Shown: positions 15,611 to 24,386 of the stretch, one piece after another
How positions within the stretch are numbered: position 1 is the stretch's first letter
Layout of the letters: the number at the start of each line of letters is the position of its first letter
Origin: Lachnospiraceae bacterium UBA3850
GTDB taxonomy: Bacteria; Bacillota; Clostridia; Lachnospirales; Lachnospiraceae
Assembly: GCA_002392655.1 (NCBI GenBank)
Contig: DGHK01000044.1
Location: forward strand, 1 to 62,152
DNA length: 62,152 bases
Reading direction: 5' to 3'
Notes under the pieces: model-generated
What the model saw: only the letters and a program-made list of their open reading frames with translations
Told to the model about the DNA's origin: nothing
Databases searched by the model: none
Program-made: the position numbers and the translations under genes

Positions 15611-17449
15611 ATGAAGTTTTATCTTACAGGAAAACAGGCACAGGCTATAGATAAGTATACACAGGAGACGCTCGGGATTCCGGGACTTACTCTTATGGAG
15701 TCAGCAGCGAAGAAGCTGGCGGATTCTATAGATGATGCCATCAAAAATGCTGAGGAATACTCAGCTCAAAATGAATGTTATAAGAAGCTTGTCGGTTTTA
15801 ATAAAAGAAAGGACAAGCTTCTTTCTGTTGTTGAAAGCGGAAATAATGGCGGAGATGCAGTTGCTGCTGCATGGATGCTGAAGGAAATGGGGTATGATAC
15901 CTATATCTATGAGATAGGTGGTATCAGCAGGAAAACTGAGTCTTATACAGCTCAGATAGAGAAGGCAAAAAAAGCCGGAGTTGGGTTTATTGATTCTCTT
16001 GATACTGATTCGGAGGTTAGTTTACATAACTACAAAGTAATTATAGACGGTATATTCGGAGTCGGGCTTACCAGAGAAGTGGCAGGCGTCCAAAAGACTG
16101 CAGTTTCGTGGATAAATCAAGTAAGTATAAACGGAGCATTTGTTGTCGGAACGGACATCCCAAGTGGAATAAGCGCAGATGACGGACATATACTCGGAAC
16201 GGCTGTAAGCTGTGATATGACTGTTACATTTGAATATATCAAGTACGGTATGCTCATAAATGAAGGCAGAGATTACTCAGGAGATATCAGGTGTGAAAGC
16301 ATCGGGCTCTATGTTCCGGAAAACATAGCTCAGATGGATGAATTTTTTGATAATGCAAAAATCAGAATGCTGGATGATCCGTCTGACCTGGAGAAAAGCA
16401 GAAGAGATAACGAAAGCATATTTGTTTATTATGAATATGATAAGGAAGCTGCGGCAGGTAAAATGCCTGAAAGAAAGCCGGCTTCTAATAAAGGTACCTA
16501 TGGGAAGACTCTTATCCTGGCCGGCTCAAAGCAGGTTTACGGTGCCGTATATATGGCAGCTGAAGCTGCATACAAAGTTGGAGCCGGACTTGTTAAGGTT
16601 GTCACAGATGTGAGCAACAGGGACGTCCTTTCAGATAAGCTTCCGGAGGCGATGATGCTTACATATGAGAGTGATAAGCTTGAGGCATCAATCAGGAAAA
16701 ACAAAAGAAAGAATTTGTTCAAAAGGCATAATAAACTGAGCAGTCTATACGAGGATGAATTTTTTACTGAATTTAGGAATGCTGTAAAATGGGCGGATGT
16801 TATTCTTGCCGGCCCCGGTCTCGGTACGGGAAATGTTTCAAAGGCGCTTCTCAGATTTCTTGCTGAAACTGTTTCAGGAGGACAGAAGCTTATTCTTGAT
16901 GCAGATGCACTGAACATAGTGTCAGCGAGTTCTTCAACTAAGTGGTTTGACAGATTTGCCTCGCGACTTGGGAAGGGTAATATAGTGATAACTCCACACA
17001 TGATGGAGATGTCAAGGATAGTAAAAGCAAGTTATAATAAAACAACATACGATTTTATGCTCAGAGGACTCGGATTTGAGTCAGACATCAGCTTCATTAA
17101 AGAATACGGCAAATTTCAGGCGCTAAACCTTTCAAATTCATATGGAATAATAACTGTTCTTAAGGATGCAAGGACTATTATTGCAGGTAATGATGGTCTC
17201 TCCCTGTATATTAATACTACAGGTAATTCCGGGATGTCCAAGGGTGGCTCCGGAGATGTACTTGCAGGTATGATGGCAGGGCTTCTGGCACAGAACAGGG
17301 CGAGTGATATATCTGTAATGGATACTGCATGCCTCGCGGTACATTTGCATGGAATGGCGGGCGATATAGCAAGAGACAAAGCCGGTGAGAGATCTATGCT
17401 TGCAAGAGATATTATAGATTCGATTCCTGAAGTATTAAGCGGTCGCTGA
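15611..17449 (+). CDS. nnr: Bifunctional NAD(P)H-hydrate epimerase / dehydratase
   Basis: A 612-residue fusion. The N-terminal YjeF_N domain (about 1-235; QAQAIDKYTQETLGIPGL, ESGNNGGDAVAAAWML) is the NAD(P)HX epimerase. The C-terminal ribokinase-like domain (about 290-610) is the ADP- or ATP-dependent dehydratase, with LAGPGLGTG and NSGMSKGGSGDVLAGMMAGL (catalytic aspartate). It repairs NADH and NADPH hydrates. At 612 residues it is about 100 longer than usual; extra basic segments lie near residues 60-72 and 360-385 (RKNKRKNLFKRHNKLSS). The gene follows the C39-like gene by 15 bp. Confidence 0.93.
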   Translation: MKFYLTGKQAQAIDKYTQETLGIPGLTLMESAAKKLADSIDDAIKNAEEYSAQNECYKKLVGFNKRKDKLLSVVESGNNGGDAVAAAWMLKEMGYDTYIYEIGGISRKTESYTAQIEKAKKAGVGFIDSLDTDSEVSLHNYKVIIDGIFGVGLTREVAGVQKTAVSWINQVSINGAFVVGTDIPSGISADDGHILGTAVSCDMTVTFEYIKYGMLINEGRDYSGDIRCESIGLYVPENIAQMDEFFDNAKIRMLDDPSDLEKSRRDNESIFVYYEYDKEAAAGKMPERKPASNKGTYGKTLILAGSKQVYGAVYMAAEAAYKVGAGLVKVVTDVSNRDVLSDKLPEAMMLTYESDKLEASIRKNKRKNLFKRHNKLSSLYEDEFFTEFRNAVKWADVILAGPGLGTGNVSKALLRFLAETVSGGQKLILDADALNIVSASSSTKWFDRFASRLGKGNIVITPHMMEMSRIVKASYNKTTYDFMLRGLGFESDISFIKEYGKFQALNLSNSYGIITVLKDARTIIAGNDGLSLYINTTGNSGMSKGGSGDVLAGMMAGLLAQNRASDISVMDTACLAVHLHGMAGDIARDKAGERSMLARDIIDSIPEVLSGR

Positions 17450-17499
17450 ATCTTTCTTACAAAACGGATAACAGTTAAGTGAAATAAGGGTCGGAGCTA

Positions 17500-17528
17500 T
17501 GGAAAACTTAAGGATTTTTTGTTACAAT
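17500..17528 (+). promoter_or_regulatory. Possible promoter upstream of alr
   Basis: TGGAAA (17500-17505), 17 bp, TACAAT (17523-17528). The -35 match is partial. The 200-bp gap between nnr and alr otherwise shows no RNA gene or clear terminator. Confidence 0.4.
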
Positions 17529-17650
17529 AAAAGTTGGTTTAAAATCATTTTTGAATTTTGAGGAAACTAAAAATGAAGTACTCTCCGTGTATTTTTAAGA
17601 TGGCGGTACAAATGTGGGAAGTAGATTATTAAAAGTGAGATTTTAAGGAA

Positions 17651-18829
17651 ATGTACAGAAGAATAGAAGCGGATATAGACCTTGATGCAATCAGATATAA
17701 TATAAAAACAGTGCAGGCACTCAATCCTGATGACAGGAAAACACTTCTTGTTATAAAGGCGGATGCCTATGGGCATGGTTCAGTGACTCTTGCAAAGGAG
17801 ATGGATGACCTGGCAGATTATTTTGCAGTTGCTACAATGGATGAAGCGGTTGAACTGAGAAATGCTGGGATAGTTAAGCCAATCCTTATTCTCGGATATA
17901 CAGATGAATCTGAATACGAGGCAGCTGTTAAAAATGATATAACACTTGCCATCTATGATGCAGAAGAAGCAAAGCTTTTATCAGAGACAGCACTTAAGCT
18001 TGGAAAGAAGGCGAAGGTTCATATCAAGGTTGATAGTGGTATGAGCAGGATAGGCTTTCAGTGCACAGAGTCTGACGTGGAGGAAGCGGTGAAGCTCCTT
18101 TCGATGGATGGGCTGGATGTTGAGGGAATCTTTACCCATTATGCTAAGGCTGATTATGAGAACAAGTCTGATGCGATGACACAGTATGAAAAGTTCTCAT
18201 GGTTTGTATCTGAGATGGAGAAAAGAGGGGCAAGCTTTAGGATACGCCATATAGATAATAGTGCCGGTGCTATGGAGATACACTCCGAAGGCTTTGATAT
18301 GATGAGGCTTGGTATAGTAATATATGGTCTCTATCCATCTGAGGAGGTAGATAAGTCTGTAGTTCTGAAGCCTGCAATGACACTTAAGTCGAGAGTTGTT
18401 CATATAAAGACTCTTGAAGCGGGAAGAGGAATAGGCTACGGCTGGACATATGTGACAGATAAGCCAACTAAGGTGGCAACAGTTTCTGTAGGCTATGCTG
18501 ACGGATATCCAAGAGCTCTTTCCAATAACGGAAGAGTATTGATCCACGGACAGTATGCTCCTATACTCGGACGGGTATGCATGGACCAGATAATGGTAGA
18601 TGTGACGAATATAGATATGGATGAATCAACCGGAGTAAAGGTTGGGGATGAGGTAGTACTCTTTGGAACACAAGGAGAGAATACTATATCAATTGAAGAG
18701 GTGGCAGAGCCGGCTATGAGCTTTAACTATGAGATGGCTTGCCATATAGCTAGACGTGTGCCAAGAGTTTATTTTAAAGATGGTCAGGAAATAGGAGAGG
18801 TTAATTATCTTCATGTATGGGAAGGCTAA
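17651..18829 (+). CDS. alr: Alanine racemase
   Basis: A 392-residue fold-type III PLP enzyme of full length. The PLP lysine lies in VIKADAYGHG (about residue 37), the catalytic tyrosine in SVGYADGYPRAL, and the C-terminal beta domain carries RVCMDQIMVDVT. It interconverts L- and D-alanine for peptidoglycan (and D-alanylation). The ATG at 17651 follows TTTTAAGGAA. The 3' end overlaps the next gene by 17 bp. A promoter is possible in the upstream gap. Confidence 0.97.
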   Translation: MYRRIEADIDLDAIRYNIKTVQALNPDDRKTLLVIKADAYGHGSVTLAKEMDDLADYFAVATMDEAVELRNAGIVKPILILGYTDESEYEAAVKNDITLAIYDAEEAKLLSETALKLGKKAKVHIKVDSGMSRIGFQCTESDVEEAVKLLSMDGLDVEGIFTHYAKADYENKSDAMTQYEKFSWFVSEMEKRGASFRIRHIDNSAGAMEIHSEGFDMMRLGIVIYGLYPSEEVDKSVVLKPAMTLKSRVVHIKTLEAGRGIGYGWTYVTDKPTKVATVSVGYADGYPRALSNNGRVLIHGQYAPILGRVCMDQIMVDVTNIDMDESTGVKVGDEVVLFGTQGENTISIEEVAEPAMSFNYEMACHIARRVPRVYFKDGQEIGEVNYLHVWEG

Positions 18830-19811
18830 GTCTGAGACGGGAATACTTTTTGCGGGGATTCTTGCGTTGCTTTTTGGTATTTTGACATTTGTTTTTTATC
18901 ATGATTATATGATGCATGGTAAACCTGTAAATATAAATAAGCTTCTTTATGAAGAGAAGAGTGATCTGGATAGTAATGAGATCACAGGAGAATTTGCATC
19001 CATAACACTTAATTCATCGCTAGGTTCATTCGCAACGGAAAAGCATACATTTTACTTTATTCCAACGGGAGAATCGACTTATTATCTCACTCTTCTGGAT
19101 GATAACTCTATAATGGCGGTAAAGGTCAAGGACCAGAAGGATGTTGATACTCTTGAAAAGATGACAAGTGAAACTTATGCTTCAAGTAACTTCTACTCGA
19201 AGGAGACAATTACGCTTGAAGGACAGATTATTACCATAACAAGTGGTGAGATTAAACAGTATTATGATCAGGCACTTGTGAAGCTTGGCGTAAAAGACGA
19301 AAATGGAAGCATACCTGATAATAAGATAAAAATGAGATACATATGTCTCGATGCAACTGAGAACAGAGGCACCCTCTGGACAATAACTATATTATCTATA
19401 GTTGTTGGGGGTGGCTGCATATTCGGTGATGTTATCGTTTTCTCGATTATCCGGAAAAAGAAAAAGAGAGAAATGGAGATTCAGGAAAGGTATGAGGCTG
19501 AGCTGAGACGTAAAAGAGAAAAAGAAAGGGATGATACGTTCTGGGAATATTCACATGACAGTGGAATAGCAAGTGAGACAAATGATTCTCCGGAAAAACA
19601 GGCTGGCGGCTTGAAAGCAGGAGATGATTATGATCAGGAATATGTTCAGTTTGATGAGCTTGATCTGTTTATGTCCGACGGGGAGTTTATGGGTGAGAAT
19701 TCAGCTCTGGATCCAAATAGAGAGGAAGAGCCAAAATTTAATCAGCCGGAAAGACGTGAAAGAACTGAGGATAATAAAATATCTATATCAGGAAGAAATA
19801 TCGTAAGATGA
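18813..19811 (+). CDS. Membrane protein of unknown function, two helices with a charged tail
   Basis: A 332-residue protein overlapping the alr end by 17 bp. The first helix lies at about 9-28 (GILFAGILALLFGILTFVFY) and the second at about 190-212 (LWTITILSIVVGGGCIFGDV). The 160-residue loop between them is predicted to be outside the cell. After the second helix come a KKKKREMEIQERYEAELRRK coiled-coil stretch and an acidic tail. I recognise no domain. The overlap with alr implies cotranslation, but the wall link is inference. GGAG at 18795 is a little far from the ATG. Confidence 0.75.
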   Translation: MYGKAKSETGILFAGILALLFGILTFVFYHDYMMHGKPVNINKLLYEEKSDLDSNEITGEFASITLNSSLGSFATEKHTFYFIPTGESTYYLTLLDDNSIMAVKVKDQKDVDTLEKMTSETYASSNFYSKETITLEGQIITITSGEIKQYYDQALVKLGVKDENGSIPDNKIKMRYICLDATENRGTLWTITILSIVVGGGCIFGDVIVFSIIRKKKKREMEIQERYEAELRRKREKERDDTFWEYSHDSGIASETNDSPEKQAGGLKAGDDYDQEYVQFDELDLFMSDGEFMGENSALDPNREEEPKFNQPERRERTEDNKISISGRNIVR

Positions 19812-19875
19812 TTTTTTTGAAATAAAAATAGTTACAATGATTTCTTGTATTAAAAACATATAAAAATGGAGAGTT

Positions 19876-20679
19876 ATGTTTAAAAAGAAGGGTGAAGAAC
19901 AGGTAGAGGAAGAAATTCTATCCATGGTAGAAGAAGGCCATGAACAGGGCTTTATCCAGGAGGATGAGGCTGAGATGATCTCGAATATCCTCGATCTGGA
20001 TGATAAGATAGTCAGGGATATCATGACCAGCAGAAATAAAATATTTGCGGTATCGAAGGATGATATTTTGGCGGATATCATAGAGAAGTGCCTTGAAAGC
20101 GGTTATTCCAGATATCCTGTTTATGATGAGGATATAGACCATATAGTAGGAGTGCTTCATCTGAAGGATATGACGAAGCTGTATCTGACCAGACCTGAGG
20201 GAAGTGTTTCGGATATAGTGGAAGAGGCTATGTATATCCATCCAACCTATGATATATCTAAGCTGCTTAAGAAGATGCAACGTGAGAAGATGCATATGGC
20301 AGTAGTTCTGGATGAGTATGGACAGACTGATGGAATAGTGACGTTAGAGGATATCATCGAGGAGATAGTTGGAAATATCTGGGATGAGCATGATCATGAA
20401 ACTGATGAGATAAAGTCCGGATATGGTGACAGCTATGTCGTGGACGGAATGATTAAGCTACATGATCTGGAAGAACAGATGGATGATCTGGAGTTTCCGG
20501 ATACAGATATAGAAACCTTGAATGGCTTTCTGCTTTATAAGTTGGGAGGCTTTCCGAAGGATGAAGTAAACATCAAGATAGACTATGGAGGATACTCCTT
20601 CGAAACACTTGAGATAGAGGATAAGCTTATAAAATCAGTGAAGATAACCAAGCTTCCTGAATCAGATACGTCTGATTGA
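19876..20679 (+). CDS. CBS-pair and CorC/HlyC-domain protein
   Basis: A 267-residue soluble protein. A helical N-terminus (EEEILSMVEEGHEQGFIQED) precedes two CBS domains (about 50-170; DIMTSRNKIFAVSKDD, YSRYPVYDEDIDHIVGVLHL, VVLDEYGQTDGIVTLEDIIE) and a CorC_HlyC transporter-associated domain (about 185-265; DSYVVDGMIKLHDLEEQM). It lacks the DUF21 membrane domain found in CNNM-type relatives, like E. coli CorC/YbeX. A role in Mg2+/Co2+ efflux or ribosome-linked function is only inferred from relatives. GGAG lies before the ATG. Confidence 0.88.
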   Translation: MFKKKGEEQVEEEILSMVEEGHEQGFIQEDEAEMISNILDLDDKIVRDIMTSRNKIFAVSKDDILADIIEKCLESGYSRYPVYDEDIDHIVGVLHLKDMTKLYLTRPEGSVSDIVEEAMYIHPTYDISKLLKKMQREKMHMAVVLDEYGQTDGIVTLEDIIEEIVGNIWDEHDHETDEIKSGYGDSYVVDGMIKLHDLEEQMDDLEFPDTDIETLNGFLLYKLGGFPKDEVNIKIDYGGYSFETLEIEDKLIKSVKITKLPESDTSD

Positions 20680-20707
20680 AGAAAAAAATAAATGAAAAAA
20701 GTTAATT

Positions 20708-20723
20708 CATCATACATATGATG
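20708..20723. repeat. Palindrome CATCATA-CA-TATGATG upstream of yebC
   Basis: A 16-bp perfect inverted repeat with a 2-bp centre. It sits eight bases upstream of a TATAAT (20731-20736), at the place of the -35, so it might be an operator. No other support is visible. Confidence 0.35.
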
Positions 20724-20762
20724 TCATTTATATAATAGATAACAGAAAGTAGAGGAAAAATT

Positions 20763-21491
20763 ATGTCAGGACATTCAAAATTTGCAAATATCAGAGCAAA
20801 GAAAGAGAAGAACGATGCAGCTAAAGGAAAAGCATTTACAGTCATAGGACGTGAGATTGCGGTAGCAGTTAAGGAGGGTGGCCCAAACCCTGAGAATAAC
20901 GCAAAGCTGCGTGATGTTATCGCAAAGGCAAAGGCTAACAACATGCCTAATGATACTATTGAAAGAGGTATCAAGAAGGCGGCCGGAGATCTGGAAAATG
21001 TTAATTATTCCTATAACACATATGAGGGATATGGCCCGGGTGGAATTGCCATTATTGTAAAATGTCTTACAGATAACAATAATCGTACAGCGGGAAATGT
21101 AAGAAGTGCATTTACAAAGGGTGGCGGAAGCATCGGTGTATCCGGCTGCGTATCATATATGTTCGATGAGAAGGGACAGATCATCCTTGATAAGGAAGAG
21201 GTAGAGATGGATGCAGATGACCTCATGATGCTTGCACTTGATGCAGGAGCTGAGGACTTCTCAGAGGAAGAGGATTCTTATGAAATCATTACTTCACCTG
21301 CTGACTTTTCATCAGTCAGAGATGCACTTGATAAGGAAGGTATCAAGATGGCATCTGCAGAGGTTACAATGATCCCTCAGAATTATGTTGCTGTAACTGA
21401 TGATGATGTTCAGAAGAATCTGGATAGAATACTTGATCTTCTGGATGCAGATGATGACGTACAGGATGTTTATACAAACGTAGAAGAGTAA
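20763..21491 (+). CDS. yebC: YebC/PmpR family protein (TACO1-like)
   Basis: A 242-residue YebC protein. [20 protein letters not shown] is the diagnostic start, followed by [20 protein letters not shown] and, later, [19 protein letters not shown]. Family members include transcriptional regulators and factors that relieve ribosome stalling at proline runs. RBS GTAGAGGAAAA precedes the ATG. It is probably expressed from its own promoter near 20731. Confidence 0.96.
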   Translation: MSGHSKFANIRAKKEKNDAAKGKAFTVIGREIAVAVKEGGPNPENNAKLRDVIAKAKANNMPNDTIERGIKKAAGDLENVNYSYNTYEGYGPGGIAIIVKCLTDNNNRTAGNVRSAFTKGGGSIGVSGCVSYMFDEKGQIILDKEEVEMDADDLMMLALDAGAEDFSEEEDSYEIITSPADFSSVRDALDKEGIKMASAEVTMIPQNYVAVTDDDVQKNLDRILDLLDADDDVQDVYTNVEE

Positions 21492-21569
21492 AGCACGAAG
21501 TGCGGACTTTCCGAATGGGTTGTTGATTACTTGCAAATTATTAGAGAATAATTAATCAGGAGGATACAT

Positions 21570-22217
21570 ATGGATAGGTTCATAGTCACAATTGCCAGAG
21601 AGTACTGCTCGGGTGGTCAGAAGATAGGAACCAGACTGGCAGAGGAGCTTGGTGTAAACTGCTACAACAGCGAGATGTTCAGACTGGTATCAAAGAATGA
21701 AAACATGGTTGATGATCATGTTGCTGATGATTCACGAATAAAGGATACTTCGCTTTTTGATGTGGCAAAAGAGATATATCATGATCCCCTCCCGACTCCT
21801 GAAATAGATGATGTTCTTACGACCAAAATCGCAGATAGTGATATGACCTATATCAAAAATATATATGATTATCAGTCTGAGATTATTATGGAGCTTGCAA
21901 AAAGAGAATCGTGTATAATCGTCGGACGCTGTGCTAACTATATACTTAAGGATGATCCGGATGTAGTAAATGTATTTGTACATGCTCCAATCGGTTTTAA
22001 GCTTAAGAGAGCACAGTCGAGACATTATATGCCGGATGCTGAACTTCGTAATTATCTGGCAAAGGTTGATGAAAGAAAGGCAGATTATTTCTTCAAGTAC
22101 ACAGGATGTGAATGGACAGACGTTAAGAATTATGACTTGTCACTTGATACTGAAAAACTTGGTATCAGAGGATGCGTTGACCTGATCATAAAGTTCCTTG
22201 AGATGCGTAAAAAATAA
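21570..22217 (+). CDS. Cytidylate kinase-like family protein
   Basis: A 215-residue P-loop NTPase of the cytidylate-kinase-like family (FIVTIAREYCSGGQKIGTRL, where SGGQKIG replaces a canonical P-loop; later CIIVGRCANYIL, and RKADYFFKYTG). The fold is that of CMK, but residues for CMP binding are not clearly kept, so the substrate is uncertain. AGGAGG precedes the ATG. It stands between yebC and glgA without a clear functional link. Confidence 0.8.
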   Translation: MDRFIVTIAREYCSGGQKIGTRLAEELGVNCYNSEMFRLVSKNENMVDDHVADDSRIKDTSLFDVAKEIYHDPLPTPEIDDVLTTKIADSDMTYIKNIYDYQSEIIMELAKRESCIIVGRCANYILKDDPDVVNVFVHAPIGFKLKRAQSRHYMPDAELRNYLAKVDERKADYFFKYTGCEWTDVKNYDLSLDTEKLGIRGCVDLIIKFLEMRKK

Positions 22218-22311
22218 TTGGGCGAATAGTATTATTATTGCTATTCAAAGAAGGAATATTTTGTTATAATTAAGTTTAGGTATTTTGATTTTATTTATGG
22301 AGGTTCAGTGC

Positions 22312-23748
22312 ATGAAAAGAGTGGCTTATATTGCTTCAGAATGTGTTCCTTTTATCAAGACCGGAGGTCTTGCTGATGTAGTCGGAACACTTCCTAAAAA
22401 GTTTAATCGCAGTGAGTATGATGTGAGAATCATCATTCCTAATTATATGTGTCTCCCTGAGAAATATAAGAAGAATATGAAGTATATCACACATTTCCAT
22501 ATGGACATCGGCTGGAAACAGCAGTATGTCGGGGTTATGTATATGGAGTATGAAGGGGTTCCGGTATACTTTATCGATAACGAGTATTATTTCAACGGAT
22601 TCAACATCTATGGTGATGTTAAGTGGGATATAGAGAAGTTTTGTTACTTCAGCAAGGCTGCACTTTCAATACTTCCGAGCATCGGCTTCAGGCCTGATAT
22701 AGTTCACTGTCATGACTGGCAGGCAGGACTTGTTCCGGTTTATCTGAAGACACTTTTTGCTAACAATCCATTTTATCAGGGAATCAAATCAGTTATGACT
22801 ATTCATAACCTTCAGTTCCAGGGTAAGTGGGATATCAAAACCATTCAGGAGTATTCAGGACTTCCGAGTTATCTGTTCACACCTGATAAGCTTGAGATGA
22901 ACAAGGATGCAAGTATGCTGAAGGGCGGACTTGTATACGCAGATAAGATCACAACAGTTTCCAATACCTATGCTCATGAGATTCAGACACCATACTTCGG
23001 AGAAGGCCTTGACGGACTTCTTCAGGCACGTTGGCAGAGCCTCTGGGGTATTGTGAACGGTATCGATTACGATGTATTTAATCCTTCCAAGGATGAAAAA
23101 ATAGCGGCTAAGTACAACACCAGAACCTATAAAAAGGGTAAAGCTAAAAACAAGCTGGCGCTTCAGAAGGAACTGGGACTTCCTGAGGATGAAAATGTAT
23201 ACATGATGGGTATCGTTTCCAGACTTACAGATCAGAAGGGACTTGACCTTATCGACCATATTATGAACGAAGTAATGACCGATGGAACTCAGCTGGTTGT
23301 TCTCGGAACAGGTGATAGAAGATACGAGGAAATGTTTAAGTACTATGAAGGCTTCCATCCTGCAAAGCTTTCTGCAAATATCTATTTCAGTGACGAGCTG
23401 TCACATAAGATATATGCAGGATGTGATGCAATACTTGTTCCATCAAGATTTGAACCATGTGGACTCACACAGCTTATGGCACTTAAGTATGGATCACTTC
23501 CGATTGTACGTGAAACAGGAGGACTTAAGGATACGGTTGAGCCATATAATGAGTATGATGGAACAGGAACAGGCTTCAGCTTTGCTAACTATGATGCCAG
23601 AGAGCTTCTCAATACTATTAATTATTCAAAGCATATATACTTTGATGACAGACCTGCATGGAATAACATGGTTAAGAGAGCAATGGAGCAGGATTACAGC
23701 TGGGATAAGAGTGCTAAGCTCTATGAACAGCTTTATAATGAGATTTAA
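22312..23748 (+). CDS. glgA: Glycogen synthase (ADP-glucose, GT5)
   Basis: A 478-residue GT5 glycosyltransferase. MKRVAYIASECVPFIKTGGL (with KTGGLADV as the ADP-glucose-binding lysine loop) marks the start; HCHDWQAGLVPVYLKT and RFEPCGLTQLMALKYGSLPI carry the conserved catalytic residues. It extends alpha-1,4-glucans in the cytosol. An in-frame TTG extension from 22285 exists, but ATGGAGG at 22297 places the start at 22312. A TATAAT at 22265-22270 with a weak -35 could be its promoter. No other glycogen genes are near. Confidence 0.96.
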   Translation: MKRVAYIASECVPFIKTGGLADVVGTLPKKFNRSEYDVRIIIPNYMCLPEKYKKNMKYITHFHMDIGWKQQYVGVMYMEYEGVPVYFIDNEYYFNGFNIYGDVKWDIEKFCYFSKAALSILPSIGFRPDIVHCHDWQAGLVPVYLKTLFANNPFYQGIKSVMTIHNLQFQGKWDIKTIQEYSGLPSYLFTPDKLEMNKDASMLKGGLVYADKITTVSNTYAHEIQTPYFGEGLDGLLQARWQSLWGIVNGIDYDVFNPSKDEKIAAKYNTRTYKKGKAKNKLALQKELGLPEDENVYMMGIVSRLTDQKGLDLIDHIMNEVMTDGTQLVVLGTGDRRYEEMFKYYEGFHPAKLSANIYFSDELSHKIYAGCDAILVPSRFEPCGLTQLMALKYGSLPIVRETGGLKDTVEPYNEYDGTGTGFSFANYDARELLNTINYSKHIYFDDRPAWNNMVKRAMEQDYSWDKSAKLYEQLYNEI

Positions 23749-23797
23749 GATATGTCGATAAAAGTGGATATCTGACAAACAAAAATAAGAATTAATT

Positions 23798-23834
23798 GGG
23801 GACAGTTAAGCAATGATATTTGTAAGCTGTCCCC
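23798..23834 (+). repeat. GGGGACAG/CTGTCCCC hairpin downstream of glgA
   Basis: An 8-bp perfect stem (23798-23805 with 23827-23834) around a 21-nt loop, followed by TAATATATATTT. It may end the glgA transcript. The GGGGACAG type also resembles dispersed palindromic repeats in clostridial genomes, which is recollection and not shown here. Confidence 0.5.
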
Positions 23835-23866
23835 TAATATATATTTAGGATACCTAAGCGGGAATC

Positions 23867-23887
23867 CTCGGTAATTCAATTACCGAG
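23867..23887 (+). repeat. Left-end subterminal hairpin of the IS element
   Basis: CTCGGTAATT, C, AATTACCGAG: a perfect 10-bp stem. It precedes tnpA by about 70 bp. A smaller palindrome TTAGG-ATA-CCTAA lies at 23845-23857 and may be in the flank or the tip. Confidence 0.8.
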
Positions 23888-23955
23888 ATGAAAGCGCCAT
23901 TTTATTCCTGATTGAACTATAAGGTTGATGCATTAATCTACCAAAATGTTATACT

Positions 23956-24372
23956 ATGTGTATGAAAAACAATCTAATACATTACAGAACTTCGGTCTGT
24001 AACATTAATTACCATGTGGTGTGGTCTGTCAAATATCGTCGAAAGATTCTTACTGCTGATGTTGAAGCATATTTAAAAGAACTGGTACAGCATATTGCTG
24101 ATGAGAAAGGCTTTACAGTTCAAATGTTTGAATGTGGAGAATGTGACCATGTACATTGTTTTATTACTGCACCACCGAAGCTTTCTGTAACGGTCATCGT
24201 CAAGTACCTTAAAGGAATTACAGGAAGAAAGCTTTTTGAACAGTTCCCGGAAATAAAGGATAAATTATGGAAGGGGCAGTTATGGAATCACTCTTATTAT
24301 TGCGAAACAATTGGTTCGGTATCGGAAGAGAATATCAAACGATATATAGAACGCCAAAGTAAATCTTATTGA
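23956..24372 (+). CDS. tnpA: TnpA, Y1 (HUH) transposase of IS200/IS605
   Basis: A 138-residue single-strand transposase of usual length. The beta-strand with the HUH pair is CDHVHCFITAPP (HVH); the catalytic tyrosine lies in the C-terminal helix, SEENIKRYIERQ. YHVVWSVKYRRKIL is the typical N-terminal motif. It would cut and join single-stranded ends held by the hairpins. The frame is intact and so the element may be active. A second start (MKNN) two codons in is equally good. It is followed after 14 bp by tnpB. Confidence 0.95.
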   Translation: MCMKNNLIHYRTSVCNINYHVVWSVKYRRKILTADVEAYLKELVQHIADEKGFTVQMFECGECDHVHCFITAPPKLSVTVIVKYLKGITGRKLFEQFPEIKDKLWKGQLWNHSYYCETIGSVSEENIKRYIERQSKSY

Positions 24373-24386
24373 AGGGGGAATGACTA

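Noticed and set aside
17450..17650. A possible tRNA or riboswitch before alr
   Set aside because: No cloverleaf or known riboswitch core could be drawn; the region is AT-rich with only a weak promoter.
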